Source of the DNA: an uncultured Clostridium sp.
GTDB lineage: Bacteria; Bacillota; Clostridia; Lachnospirales; Lachnospiraceae
NCBI GenBank assembly: GCA_946498245.1
Contig: CAMMNN010000038.1
Span: forward strand, 1-34,116
Direction of reading: 5' to 3'
DNA length: 34,116 nucleotides
This document shows, in pieces, positions 22,603 to 30,341 of this stretch. The translations under genes and the position numbers were made by a program. Numbering within the stretch: the first letter of the stretch is position 1; the number at the start of each line of letters is the position of its first letter. The notes under the pieces were generated by a model. The model made no database searches. It saw only the letters and a program-made list of their open reading frames with translations, and had not been told where the DNA came from.

Positions 22603-23835
22603 ATGAACAGCATACGCGAAGTTTTTCGTCCTGAATCAAAATACAAGGTGTTTTTTCTATCTATGCTGGCGTTTGGCCTGTCCTATGGATTATATAAAGG
22701 CGTGTTGGATAACTATTTAGCCGAGGTTGTAGCCATGTCTGAGTTTGGGCGTGGAGTCTCCGAATTTTTCCGGGAGCTTCCGGGGCTTGCGCTGGTATTT
22801 ATTCTGGCAGCACTTTATACTTTTTCGGCAGAACGTATTTATAAGATTGGCGCTGCAACCATGATAATCGGTATGGTTATGCACGCAGTAGTACCGATAA
22901 ATCAAGTCCTTGTTACTATCTCTATTTTGGTATATTCCCTTGGGGACCATATGCAGCAGGGAACGCGAAATGCATTATCCTTGGAGTATTCTAAAGAGGG
23001 GCATGGCGGCATGGCGCTGGGACTGCAAAATGCAGTTTATCAGGTTGGGACACTGGCAGGCTATCTTGTGATTGTTGCGGTTTTTGCCCTTGCCGCAAGC
23101 TCCCTTTCCCTGTTTCGCAATATCTTCTGGATCACTGCTGCGGTTATAGGCGTCGGCTTCCTGTTTTCTCTAAAAATGACAGGACACAGCGAAACCGATC
23201 ACAATAAACGCCGCTTTTACTTCCGCAGGAAATATCACAAATACTATATGCTGGAAGTGTTTTACGGAGCGAGAAAACAAATATTCTTTACATTTGGGCC
23301 GTACGTACTTGTGCTGTTCTATGGCGCGAACACAATGACCATTAGTTTACTGTTTGCGATTTCCGCAGTCTGCTGTTTTATTGCGGCGCCCATCGTAGGC
23401 AAGATTATCGACCGGCTGGGTTATAAAGTGGTTATGGTGGCAGATACTCTGATTTTAGTTATTGTATGCTTTTTTTACGGTTTTGCTCATCATATTTTCC
23501 CGATGTCCGTTGCGTTTCTCATCTGCTGTGTCAATTATGTGCTGGATTCGGTGATCTCTTTGGCGTCGATGGCCTCCAATGTCTATGTGCAAGAGCTGTC
23601 TGATAATGCTGATGAGATAAAAGCAACGGTTTCCACTGGACTCTCCGTCAATCACATGATTACAATTCTGATTGCGCTTTTCGGCGGTTGGATTTGGCAA
23701 GCGTTGGGGATTGAAACCCTGTTTATCCTGTCTGCGATTTTAGGCCTTTGCAACAGTGCCTATGCCGCGACAATAAAAACAAAGCCTCTGAAAAAGCAAT
23801 CTGTTGAAAATCACCGGCACAATGCTGCAAAATAG
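22603..23835 (+). CDS. MFS transporter
   Basis: A 410-residue major facilitator protein with twelve predicted TM segments in two groups of six, separated by a basic cytoplasmic loop (about residues 195-215: MTGHSETDHNKRRFYFRRKYHK). The helix 8-9 loop KIIDRLGYK resembles the MFS loop motif. The substrate is unknown; an efflux role is possible given its neighbours. The ATG follows AGGAAAAAG by a few bases. It lies 57 bp after the glycosylase gene and 48 bp before the next ORF, all in one direction, so cotranscription is likely. Confidence 0.85.
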   Translation: MNSIREVFRPESKYKVFFLSMLAFGLSYGLYKGVLDNYLAEVVAMSEFGRGVSEFFRELPGLALVFILAALYTFSAERIYKIGAATMIIGMVMHAVVPINQVLVTISILVYSLGDHMQQGTRNALSLEYSKEGHGGMALGLQNAVYQVGTLAGYLVIVAVFALAASSLSLFRNIFWITAAVIGVGFLFSLKMTGHSETDHNKRRFYFRRKYHKYYMLEVFYGARKQIFFTFGPYVLVLFYGANTMTISLLFAISAVCCFIAAPIVGKIIDRLGYKVVMVADTLILVIVCFFYGFAHHIFPMSVAFLICCVNYVLDSVISLASMASNVYVQELSDNADEIKATVSTGLSVNHMITILIALFGGWIWQALGIETLFILSAILGLCNSAYAATIKTKPLKKQSVENHRHNAAK

Positions 23836-23883
23836 AAATTAGTCTTATGGAGTTTTAGATGCTTAAAAGAAAGGCGGAAAAAT

Positions 23884-24009
23884 ATGGAAAACATCATTAT
23901 TTTATTTGAAGTGACACCCACCAAAGCGGGTATGCAGAGATACCTTGACTTGGCGGCAATGCTCAAGCCGCTGATGGATTCTAATCAATATTTTGATGTG
24001 GAGGGATAA
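23884..24009 (+). CDS. Short ORF, remnant of an antibiotic-biosynthesis-monooxygenase (ABM) protein
   Basis: A 41-residue ORF with a weak AAAGG site. The first 31 residues (MENIIILFEVTPTKAGMQRY, then LDLAAMLKPLM) look like the N-terminal strand and helix of small ABM-domain proteins, normally about 100 residues. It then passes into DSNQYFDVEG and stops one base before the ogt ATG; the final codons carry the ogt ribosome binding site. The likely explanation is an internal deletion that removed the C-terminal two-thirds. The family call rests on pattern recognition of a short stretch. Confidence 0.5.
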   Translation: MENIIILFEVTPTKAGMQRYLDLAAMLKPLMDSNQYFDVEG

Positions 24010-24010
24010 T

Positions 24011-24544
24011 ATGCAGTACATCAGTCGTTATGAATCTCCCCTGGGAGAAATCCTGCTGGCCGCAGATGAAATCGGCTTAACAGGACTATGGTTTAAGGGG
24101 CAAAAATATTTTGCCCTTTATTTGGAAAAAGAACACGAGGAAAAAGAACTTCCCGTGTTGGAACAAGCAAAAAAATGGCTTACTATTTATTTTTCCGGCA
24201 AGGAGCCGGATTTCAAAGTGCCGCTCCACTTTATCGGCACTGATTTTCAAAATGAGGTGTGGGAAATCCTCTATTCCATTCCATACGGACAGACTATGAC
24301 CTACGGGGAAATTGCGAAGCAGCTTGCCGCCAAACGCGGATTAAAGCGTATGTCGGCGCAGGCCGTCGGCGGGGCTGTCGCCCGTAATGAAATTTCCATT
24401 ATTGTCCCCTGCCACCGGGTAGTAGGAACAAACGGGAGTCTGACCGGGTACGCCGGAGGCATTGACAAAAAAGTGGAATTGCTCAAGCTGGAGGGGGCTT
24501 TGAAACAGGAATATTTTATTCCTAAACACAGTACAGCCCCGTAA
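24011..24544 (+). CDS. ogt: Methylated-DNA--protein-cysteine S-methyltransferase
   Basis: A 177-residue suicide alkyltransferase that takes the methyl group from O6-methylguanine or O4-methylthymine onto its own cysteine. The active-site motif IIVPCHRVVG is intact with Cys134; the HTH recognition region (YGQTMTYGEIAKQL) and the AVGGAVARN and GYAGGIDKK segments are present. The ATG at 24011 is chosen because GGAGGG stands just before it; the in-frame ATG at 23993 lies inside the preceding ORF. It complements the glycosylase at 21898, so the cluster handles both base-excision and direct reversal of alkylation damage. No terminator was seen before the ychF promoter. Confidence 0.93.
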   Translation: MQYISRYESPLGEILLAADEIGLTGLWFKGQKYFALYLEKEHEEKELPVLEQAKKWLTIYFSGKEPDFKVPLHFIGTDFQNEVWEILYSIPYGQTMTYGEIAKQLAAKRGLKRMSAQAVGGAVARNEISIIVPCHRVVGTNGSLTGYAGGIDKKVELLKLEGALKQEYFIPKHSTAP

Positions 24545-24569
24545 AGGAGGACATAACAGTCGGTTTCGA

Positions 24570-24598
24570 TTGAAAAAATAGAGTCTTTGTGCTATATT
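24570..24598 (+). promoter_or_regulatory. ychF promoter
   Basis: TTGAAA (24570-24575), 17 bp, TATATT (24593-24598). The predicted start near 24605 gives a long leader of about 166 nt before the ychF ATG. Confidence 0.68.
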
Positions 24599-24608
24599 AT
24601 AGCTGCAT

Positions 24609-24637
24609 CGGACTCTTTTTTATTTGGAGGGAGTCCG
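24609..24637 (+). promoter_or_regulatory. Leader hairpin carrying a Shine-Dalgarno in its loop
   Basis: CGGACTC (24609-24615) pairs perfectly with GAGTCCG (24631-24637). The loop holds TTTTTTATTTGGAGG, so the ribosome binding site of the 13-codon leader ORF is partly in the loop. It begins about five bases after the predicted transcription start. Confidence 0.6.
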
Positions 24638-24641
24638 GAGA

Positions 24642-24683
24642 ATGAGAAAAGCAAGTAGCTGCGCCTACGCCTGCCAGTTATAA
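24642..24683 (+). CDS. 13-codon leader peptide upstream of ychF
   Basis: ATG AGA AAA ... TTA TAA encodes MRKASSCAYACQL. GGAGGGAG (24627-24634) is at ideal spacing. The ORF lies wholly in the ychF leader, 87 bp before the ychF ATG, between two hairpins. It contains two Cys and two adjacent Ser codons. It may be a regulatory upstream ORF (attenuation or translational coupling) or a chance ORF; the well-placed site favours translation. Confidence 0.4.
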   Translation: MRKASSCAYACQL

Positions 24684-24724
24684 AAAAGGGCGTAAAAAGG
24701 GTGTAAACAAAAAATAGAGAAAGG

Positions 24725-24753
24725 CAGAAAGCCCGTAAAACCAAGGCTTTCTG
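24725..24753 (+). promoter_or_regulatory. Hairpin directly upstream of the ychF ribosome binding site
   Basis: CAGAAAGCC (24725-24733) pairs perfectly with GGCTTTCTG (24745-24753), nine base pairs with an 11-nt loop. There is no U tract, so it is not a terminator. It ends next to the weak ychF site (GGACAGG), suggesting translational control. Confidence 0.55.
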
Positions 24754-24770
24754 GACAGGTAAATCATAAA

Positions 24771-25868
24771 ATGAAATTAGGAATCGTAGGATTGCCCAAT
24801 GTAGGCAAAAGTACCCTTTTTAATTCTCTGACCAAAGCGGGGGCCGAATCTGCAAACTACCCCTTCTGCACCATTGATCCCAATGTGGGCGTTGTTGCCG
24901 TTCCGGATCCCAGGCTGAAAGATCTGGCGGCCCTGTATGATTCCCAGAAAATCACTCCGGCTGTAATCGAATTTGTAGACATTGCCGGATTGGTAAAAGG
25001 GGCGTCCAAAGGCGAAGGATTAGGAAACCAGTTTTTATCCAATATCCGTGAAGTAGATGCCATTGTCCACGTTGTGCGCTGCTTCGAGGATCCCAATGTT
25101 ATCCATGTAGATGGCAGCGTAGATCCGCTGCGGGATATTGAAACCATCGACTTAGAACTGATTTTTGCCGATCTGGAGGTTTTGGAAAGAAGAATTTCTA
25201 AAACGGCCCGCAGCGCTATGAATGATAAATCTCTGGCTAAGGAGCTGGAAACCTTAAAGGCGTTAAAAACTCATTTGGAAAACGGCAATCTTGCCCGCAG
25301 CTACGAAGCAGCCGATGATGATGAAGCTGCCTTCATTGCTTCCTTAACGCTTCTGACTGCAAAACCGGTGATTTTTGCCGCCAACGTAGCGGAAGATGAT
25401 GTGGCTGACGACGGGACTTCCAATCCCCACGTAGAGGCTGTGCGGAAATTTGCCGCTGAAAACAACAGCGAGGTCTTTGTGATCTGCGCCCAGATTGAAC
25501 AGGAAATCGCAGAGTTAGATGATGATGAGAAAAAAATGTTCCTGGAGGATTTGGGGCTTTCCGAGTCCGGCCTGGACAAGCTCATTGCCGCCAGCTACCG
25601 GATTCTGGGCCTTATCAGCTATCTGACAGCCGGAGTTACGGAAACCAGGGCCTGGACCATTAAAGTGGGAACAAAAGCCCCTCAGGCTGCCGGAAAGATC
25701 CACTCTGACTTTGAAAGAGGCTTTATCCGCGCCGAAGTCGTGGGTTATCAGGAGTTATTGGACTGCGGCTCCTACAACGCAGCCAAGGAAAAAGGCCTTG
25801 TCCGTCTAGAGGGCAAAGATTACGTTGTCAAAGACGGCGACGTTATTCTGTTCCGATTTAACGTCTAA
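24771..25868 (+). CDS. ychF: Redox-regulated ATPase YchF (Obg-like ATPase)
   Basis: A 365-residue OBG-family P-loop protein that hydrolyses ATP rather than GTP and binds ribosomes. The P-loop GLPNVGKST is at residues 7-15, the G3 motif DIAG near residue 70, and NVAE stands in place of the NKxD guanine motif, as expected for YchF. A coiled-coil insertion and a C-terminal TGS domain follow ([20 protein letters not shown], then [14 protein letters not shown]). The ribosome binding site is weak and preceded by a hairpin. In E. coli YchF is linked to oxidative stress tolerance and translation. It has its own promoter and terminator. Confidence 0.97.
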   Translation: MKLGIVGLPNVGKSTLFNSLTKAGAESANYPFCTIDPNVGVVAVPDPRLKDLAALYDSQKITPAVIEFVDIAGLVKGASKGEGLGNQFLSNIREVDAIVHVVRCFEDPNVIHVDGSVDPLRDIETIDLELIFADLEVLERRISKTARSAMNDKSLAKELETLKALKTHLENGNLARSYEAADDDEAAFIASLTLLTAKPVIFAANVAEDDVADDGTSNPHVEAVRKFAAENNSEVFVICAQIEQEIAELDDDEKKMFLEDLGLSESGLDKLIAASYRILGLISYLTAGVTETRAWTIKVGTKAPQAAGKIHSDFERGFIRAEVVGYQELLDCGSYNAAKEKGLVRLEGKDYVVKDGDVILFRFNV

Positions 25869-25894
25869 TCAGCTTCATATTGTATATCGTCTAT

Positions 25895-25950
25895 CAGCCA
25901 TGGCCTGCATGAAATTGCCTGCCATGGCTGTTTTAATTTTATTTTTTCTT
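25895..25950 (+). terminator. ychF intrinsic terminator
   Basis: CAGCCATGGC (25895-25904) pairs with GCCATGGCTG (25921-25930), ten perfect base pairs, followed by TTTTAATTTTATTTTTT. It lies 27 bp after the ychF stop codon. Confidence 0.9.
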
Positions 25951-25956
25951 TTATTC

Positions 25957-25998
25957 GTTGTTCTGACAACATACTTTTTCCGATTTTTCCGCTATACT
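25957..25998 (+). promoter_or_regulatory. Promoter of the ferredoxin-like gene with palindrome at -41.5
   Basis: TATACT (25993-25998) is a good -10 with no recognisable -35. The inverted repeat GTTGT-TCTG-ACAAC (25957-25970) is centred between 25963 and 25964, that is at -41.5 from the predicted start at 26005, the position used by class II activators. The spacing is not that of a canonical FNR or CRP site, so the factor is unknown. Confidence 0.45.
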
Positions 25999-26073
25999 TA
26001 CTAACATACAAAGGAAATATGGCATTAAACCAACGGGAATAACCAATTCCCCGCAAAACAGGAGGAAATCAAT

Positions 26074-26802
26074 ATGATTCGCAGAATTATTCAGATTGAC
26101 GAAGATAAATGCAATGGCTGCGGCCTCTGTGCCGAAGCCTGCCACGAAGGCGCTATCGGTATGGCAGACGGCAAAGCCAAGCTGCTGAGAGACGACTACT
26201 GCGACGGCCTGGGCGACTGCCTTCCGGCCTGTCCCACAGGAGCCATTACTTTTATTCAAAGAGAAGCGGCTGCCTATAATGAGGCCGCTGTATTGGAACA
26301 AAAGCAAAAGAAAATGCAGACTCAGGGCGCGGTTCTCCCCTGCGGCTGCCCCGGCAGCCAGTCAAAGGAGCTCCGGAGGGAGGAAAGTTCTCCAGAAGGT
26401 TCCAGAGAATGCTCCCCCTCTTTTGCCAAGCCCGCCTCTCAGCTTGGCCAGTGGCCGGTACAGATTAAACTGGCTCCCGTAAACGCTCCTTATTTTGACG
26501 GCGCACATCTCCTCATTGCAGCCGATTGTACGGCCTATGCCTACGGCAGCTTCCATGAAGATTTTATAAAAGGCAAAATTACTCTGATAGGCTGCCCCAA
26601 ACTGGATTCCGTGGACTATTCCGAAAAGCTGACGGAAATTATCCGCAGCAATTCTATCAAAAGCCTTACTATTGTCCGTATGGAGGTTCCCTGCTGCGGC
26701 GGAATTGAGCACGCAGCCGTCAACGCCCTGAAAAACAGCGGCAAATGGATCCCCTGGCAGGTGGTAACCATTTCTACCGATGGCCGCATATTGGAGGATT
26801 AA
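26074..26802 (+). CDS. 4Fe-4S ferredoxin-domain protein
   Basis: A 242-residue iron-sulfur protein. The first cluster motif is C13-x2-C16-x2-C19-x3-C23. The second is C43-x5-C49-x3-C53-P: position 46, where a Cys is usual, is Leu, so one ligand of the second cluster is missing or replaced. Residues 60-130 form a variable Ser/Glu linker containing PCGCPG. A C-terminal domain of about 110 residues follows with Cys in ADCTAYAYG, GCPKLD and EVPCCGG. This architecture occurs in clostridial proteins annotated only as ferredoxins. AGGAGG precedes the ATG. It is monocistronic. The electron partner is unknown. Confidence 0.85.
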   Translation: MIRRIIQIDEDKCNGCGLCAEACHEGAIGMADGKAKLLRDDYCDGLGDCLPACPTGAITFIQREAAAYNEAAVLEQKQKKMQTQGAVLPCGCPGSQSKELRREESSPEGSRECSPSFAKPASQLGQWPVQIKLAPVNAPYFDGAHLLIAADCTAYAYGSFHEDFIKGKITLIGCPKLDSVDYSEKLTEIIRSNSIKSLTIVRMEVPCCGGIEHAAVNALKNSGKWIPWQVVTISTDGRILED

Positions 26803-26839
26803 AGAAGGGGTTGTTTTACACAGGGTCTATCATATATTC

Positions 26840-26869
26840 TTGACTGTTCCTCATTATTAGAGTTATAAT
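26840..26869 (+). promoter_or_regulatory. Promoter of the YD-repeat lipoprotein gene
   Basis: TTGACT (26840-26845), 18 bp, perfect TATAAT (26864-26869). The predicted start is near 26876, about 47 bp before the ATG. Confidence 0.75.
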
Positions 26870-26922
26870 TAGTCGTATCAATAATGCGAATTTATATTAT
26901 GCTCTAGGAGGAATTATTGCGT

Positions 26923-27732
26923 ATGAAAAAAATCCTACCCATTCTTACCTGTGTGTTATTGCTTTCTCTATCAGGCTGCGGAGTGAAAAACACCGAAACA
27001 TCAGACGCCCCGGCACAAAGCTCTTCAAATGAAAGCAGCGTATCTACCAGTGTGTCTGATAATACAGAAAGTTCGGAACAAGATTCCGCTTCCCCCAAAG
27101 ATACCCTATCTGTTTCCACGGTCAAACTCCTGGCAAGGGAAAATATCCACCGGACCGATCAGAACGGCCAGATCAGCTCCTACCGCGTACCTGTTTACAC
27201 AGAAACCCCTTTATATGGCAGCTTCGAGCGATACACACCTGACGCCATTCTTCTCGAAACAGTTGACGAAACTACCTATGAAATAGACGAAGCCGGAAGA
27301 ACCCTTCTCCAGCTTCCGGCAAGCCAGCTTTATCAGACAACCTATCTTTTTGATGAATCAGGCAGGCTTATGGAATCCAAATCAGAAAATGCCAATGGAG
27401 CCATCTCGTACTGGTACGCCTGGACCTATGATGATTCCGGCCTTCCTCTTCAAAAAACCAAATTGGATTCCAAGGGAGCCGAAACATCTGACGTCTGGAA
27501 ATATATCTATGATGAATCCGGAAATATTGTTCGCCGGGAAGATGCCTATGGCGCATGGACAGAGTTTACTTATGATGAAGAAGGCTATCCTCTCACAGCC
27601 ATTAGTTATGACAAGGACGGGGAAGCGTATGGGGAATGGTCCAGCTTCGAATATGAAGAATTTTCTGTAGCGCCATTGCCGGAGTTTATGGGTTCGGCAA
27701 AGCAGTGGATACTGGCTGATTTGGTTTACTAA
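26923..27732 (+). CDS. Lipoprotein with YD-like repeats
   Basis: A 269-residue predicted lipoprotein: signal peptide MKKILPILTCVLLLSLSGC with lipobox LSGC (Cys19), a Ser/Asp/Glu-rich linker (about 20-65), then a beta-rich domain. From about residue 145 there are repeating units with YD(D/E)(S/E)G: TYDDSGLPL, IYDESGNIV, TYDEEGYPL and SYDKDGEAY, spaced about 19-25 residues, like the YD repeats of RHS-type surface proteins. I chose the ATG at 26923; a TTG at 26917 is an alternative with AGGAGG five bases upstream. It is monocistronic with its own promoter and terminator. The function is unknown; a surface-exposed role is likely. Confidence 0.8.
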   Translation: MKKILPILTCVLLLSLSGCGVKNTETSDAPAQSSSNESSVSTSVSDNTESSEQDSASPKDTLSVSTVKLLARENIHRTDQNGQISSYRVPVYTETPLYGSFERYTPDAILLETVDETTYEIDEAGRTLLQLPASQLYQTTYLFDESGRLMESKSENANGAISYWYAWTYDDSGLPLQKTKLDSKGAETSDVWKYIYDESGNIVRREDAYGAWTEFTYDEEGYPLTAISYDKDGEAYGEWSSFEYEEFSVAPLPEFMGSAKQWILADLVY

Positions 27733-27746
27733 CCAGATAATCCCAA

Positions 27747-27793
27747 CAGGGGGGGCGAAGGAACTTTGACAAGTTCCTTTGCCCCCCTGTTTT
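27747..27793 (+). terminator. Strong intrinsic terminator after the lipoprotein gene
   Basis: A nearly perfect 19-bp stem (CAGGGGGGGCGAAGGAACTT with its complement, minor slip) closes on the short loop TGAC and is followed by TTTTG. It lies between the convergent lipoprotein gene and rhaD. On the minus strand the tail is not U-rich, so it mainly serves the plus strand. Confidence 0.85.
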
Positions 27794-27811
27794 GAAAATT
27801 TCTATATAATA

Positions 27812-28645
27812 TCACTTCTCTTTTTCATACAAAAACCTCTCCGGCAGAACCACATGGAAGTCTTTTGCCAGATCCCGGAATTGCTCCGGCTCAATGGTCT
27901 GCAGCTTATCCGGGCGGATACTCAATACCTTTACCAAAATCTCCGCCGATTTTTCAATGGTATGCATCAGTCCGAAGGTCACGTCAAAGTCTTCTCCCGC
28001 GCAGAACAGGCCGTGATGGGCCCAAACCGCTGCGTCATACTGCTCCATAAGTTTGCTGGTAGCCACGGCAATATCCCTGCCCCCCGGCACCATCCAGCCT
28101 ACGACTCCCAGACCGTCCGGAAATACCACCGGGCATTCCGTGGCCATTTCCCACAGCTCTCTGGTAAATACCTCGTCTTTTAAGGGGAGAACGAAAGTCA
28201 GGGCAATTAAATTGGCAGGGTGGGCGTGGTAAATTACCCGGTAGCTGTCGCCCTTTGCCTTCACCTTTACCTCATGATTCATTAAGTGGGTCGGCAGCTC
28301 GCTGGTGGGCCGTCCTCCATTTATAAGCCCCCAGCAGATCCGGTAGTTCTCTCCCGCCTCATCTAACTGGATAATGCAGCAGTTAGATGCCGGATCCAGG
28401 ATCATGTTCCGCATAAACTTTCCGCTGCCGGACACCATAAAATACTCTCCGCCTAAGGCTGGAACGCTGGTTCCTATGGGCTGCCAGCTCCCTTCTTTAA
28501 AAAGCTCTCCGGCCACTTCCTCTACCTCTTCCGGTTTCAGCCGGTAACTGAGGTTGCCTCCGTTTCTCTCATGCCAATTCTGCCGGAATCCGTCGTCGCA
28601 CATACGGATAAATCCCTGGCCAAACGCTGTTTCTTCTACCTTCAT
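27812..28645 (-). CDS. rhaD: Rhamnulose-1-phosphate aldolase RhaD
   Basis: RhaD is the zinc-dependent class II aldolase that cleaves L-rhamnulose 1-phosphate to dihydroxyacetone phosphate and L-lactaldehyde. The 277-residue protein has the expected N-terminal NWHERNGGNLSYR and SGSGKFMRN phosphate-binding segments, the zinc ligands in YHAHPANL and AHHGLF, and the catalytic acid region FTRELWEMATECPVVF. It is the last gene of the rha operon, 20 bp after rhaA, with AGGAAAG before the ATG. No lactaldehyde reductase or dehydrogenase follows within the window. Confidence 0.95.
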   Translation of the reverse strand: MKVEETAFGQGFIRMCDDGFRQNWHERNGGNLSYRLKPEEVEEVAGELFKEGSWQPIGTSVPALGGEYFMVSGSGKFMRNMILDPASNCCIIQLDEAGENYRICWGLINGGRPTSELPTHLMNHEVKVKAKGDSYRVIYHAHPANLIALTFVLPLKDEVFTRELWEMATECPVVFPDGLGVVGWMVPGGRDIAVATSKLMEQYDAAVWAHHGLFCAGEDFDVTFGLMHTIEKSAEILVKVLSIRPDKLQTIEPEQFRDLAKDFHVVLPERFLYEKEK

Positions 28646-28665
28646 TTTCTTTCCTGCCTTTCTCC

Positions 28666-29922
28666 TTACAGGGCCGTCCTGGAGGACAGCACGGTTTTTT
28701 CGTACTCTCTTACCTGCTCAAACCATTCTCCGTCGGGCAAAACTCCGTTTTTCTCACAAAAATAATTCCAGACATCTCCCATGGGCTGGGTTTTCAGTTC
28801 TTCCTGCTCTGTTAAAAGCTCTGTAAAGCGCCGCTCTTCCTGAAGCTTTGCAAACCGCTCTGACGGAGTCAGAAGAGCCCAGAGAAGGGATTTCTGCATA
28901 TTTCTCATTCCGATAGCCCAGGCTGCGATCCGGTTAATGCTGGCGTCAAAGAAATCCAGGGCCAACAGCACCCGTTCCGGTCCTCCCTGAACGATTTCCT
29001 TGGCAATCTCTCTGGTTTCATCATCAAATCTTACTACGTGATCACTGTCCCATCTCACAGGCCGGCTGACGTGAAGGGCCACTTTGGGGAAGAAGAGCAG
29101 CATGGAAGAAATCTTGTCTGATACCATCTCTGTGGGATGGAAATGGCCGCTGTCTAAAAGGCACAGGATTCCCCGTGTAGCTGCGTAATTCATATAAAAC
29201 TCATGGGAGCCTACTGTGCAGCTTTCCAGGCCGATTCCAAAAACTTTGGATTCTACAGCCACCAGCACCTTTTCTTTATCATAGCCGCTGTCTAGGATTT
29301 CGTCCAGGGAATCCCGCAGTCTGGCCCTGGGGCTGATGCGATCCGCCGGCACGTCCTTAAATCCGTCGGGAATCCAAATATTCATTCCGCAGGGGGTTCC
29401 TAACTCTTCTGCAAAGTATTCCGCAATTTTCAGGCAGGCCTTACAGTGGTCAATCCAGAATCTGCGGACAGCCGGGTCTTCGCTGGAAAGGGTTCCCTTC
29501 TCCGCCATGGGGTGGGAAAACAGCGTAGGGTTAAAGTCCAGCCCCAGGCCCCTTTCTCTGGCAAACTCTACCCATTTTGCAAAGTGCTTCGGCTCAAGCT
29601 TATCCCGATCCACCCACTGATCCTTCTCAAAAATAGCATAGCTGGCGTGAAGGTTCAGCCTGTGGCGGCCGGGAATCAGGCTCAGGGCCTTGTCTATATC
29701 CGCCATTAATTCTTCCGGGGTTCTGGCTCTCCCCGGATAGTTTCCCGTGGCCTGGATTCCTCCGGACAGGCTTCCCGCCCCGTCAAATCCAATTACGTCG
29801 TCTCCCTGCCAGCAGTGCATGGAAACGGGAATGGCCTGCAGCCGTTTCAGGGCCTCGTCGGTGTCCACTCCCAAACGCCTGTAGCTTTCCCGCGCCGCTT
29901 CGTATCGTTCTTTTATATCCAT
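28666..29922 (-). CDS. rhaA: L-rhamnose isomerase RhaA
   Basis: RhaA interconverts L-rhamnose and L-rhamnulose in the cytoplasm with divalent metal. From the ATG at 29922 it has 418 residues, the usual length. Recognisable segments are [61 protein letters not shown] (in two parts) and [16 protein letters not shown], which include metal- and substrate-binding residues. The start [11 protein letters not shown] is preferred because AAAGGGG lies before it; the in-frame ATG at 29940 is upstream of that site. It sits between rhaM and rhaD. Confidence 0.96.
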   Translation of the reverse strand: MDIKERYEAARESYRRLGVDTDEALKRLQAIPVSMHCWQGDDVIGFDGAGSLSGGIQATGNYPGRARTPEELMADIDKALSLIPGRHRLNLHASYAIFEKDQWVDRDKLEPKHFAKWVEFARERGLGLDFNPTLFSHPMAEKGTLSSEDPAVRRFWIDHCKACLKIAEYFAEELGTPCGMNIWIPDGFKDVPADRISPRARLRDSLDEILDSGYDKEKVLVAVESKVFGIGLESCTVGSHEFYMNYAATRGILCLLDSGHFHPTEMVSDKISSMLLFFPKVALHVSRPVRWDSDHVVRFDDETREIAKEIVQGGPERVLLALDFFDASINRIAAWAIGMRNMQKSLLWALLTPSERFAKLQEERRFTELLTEQEELKTQPMGDVWNYFCEKNGVLPDGEWFEQVREYEKTVLSSRTAL

Positions 29923-29988
29923 GTTCTTTTCCCCTTTCATTTTGTCATACTTTGCTTTTGGCGGATAGCACCGCAGTCATGGATTTTT

Positions 29989-30303
29989 CTAATCCAGATG
30001 GAACACGGGAATCAAGTCCCGGCTTACAGGGCTGTTGTCCGGGTTGGTTTCCATAATGTCCGCCATATAGTCCCACCACTTCCGGTTAATGGCCGTATCT
30101 GCGGATTTCGCCCAAAGCTCCTCGTCCTCCACTTCCAGATAACCGTAAAGCACATGGTTTTCCGGATCCAAAAAAATGCTGTAATTGCGCCCTCCGTACT
30201 GATGTATCATCTCTTTCATCTCCGGCCACAATTCATCATGGCGCTTTTTATACTCTTCTTCCATACCGGGGTATAGAAACATACGAAATCCTTTCCGTAT
30301 CAT
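29989..30303 (-). CDS. rhaM: L-rhamnose mutarotase RhaM
   Basis: RhaM speeds the interconversion of alpha- and beta-L-rhamnose, supplying the anomer used by RhaA. The 104-residue protein carries the family signatures RKGFRMFLYPG, KKRHDELWPEM, NYSIFLDPE and KWWDYMADIM. The catalytic His of RhaM is the one in KRHDELWP. The ATG at 30303 has AAGGAGAGAAGG upstream; a 12-codon upstream extension of the frame lacks a site. It lies 38 bp after rhaB and 66 bp before rhaA. Confidence 0.95.
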   Translation of the reverse strand: MIRKGFRMFLYPGMEEEYKKRHDELWPEMKEMIHQYGGRNYSIFLDPENHVLYGYLEVEDEELWAKSADTAINRKWWDYMADIMETNPDNSPVSRDLIPVFHLD

Positions 30304-30341
30304 AAGCCTTCTCTCCTTTTCTGCGATCTTTTTCCTCATTA

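Noticed and set aside
24545..24770. Known riboswitch upstream of ychF
   Set aside because: The hairpins and loops do not match any riboswitch consensus I recognise, such as TPP, SAM, FMN, cobalamin, T-box or glycine.
25957..25970. Canonical FNR or CRP binding site
   Set aside because: The spacing is TTG-N6-CAA rather than TTG-N8-CAA, and TGTGA-N6-TCACA is absent; it is kept only as an unassigned palindrome.
29815..30276. Plus-strand ORF across rhaA and rhaM
   Set aside because: It covers parts of two confident genes and the gap between them on the other strand; no domain seen.
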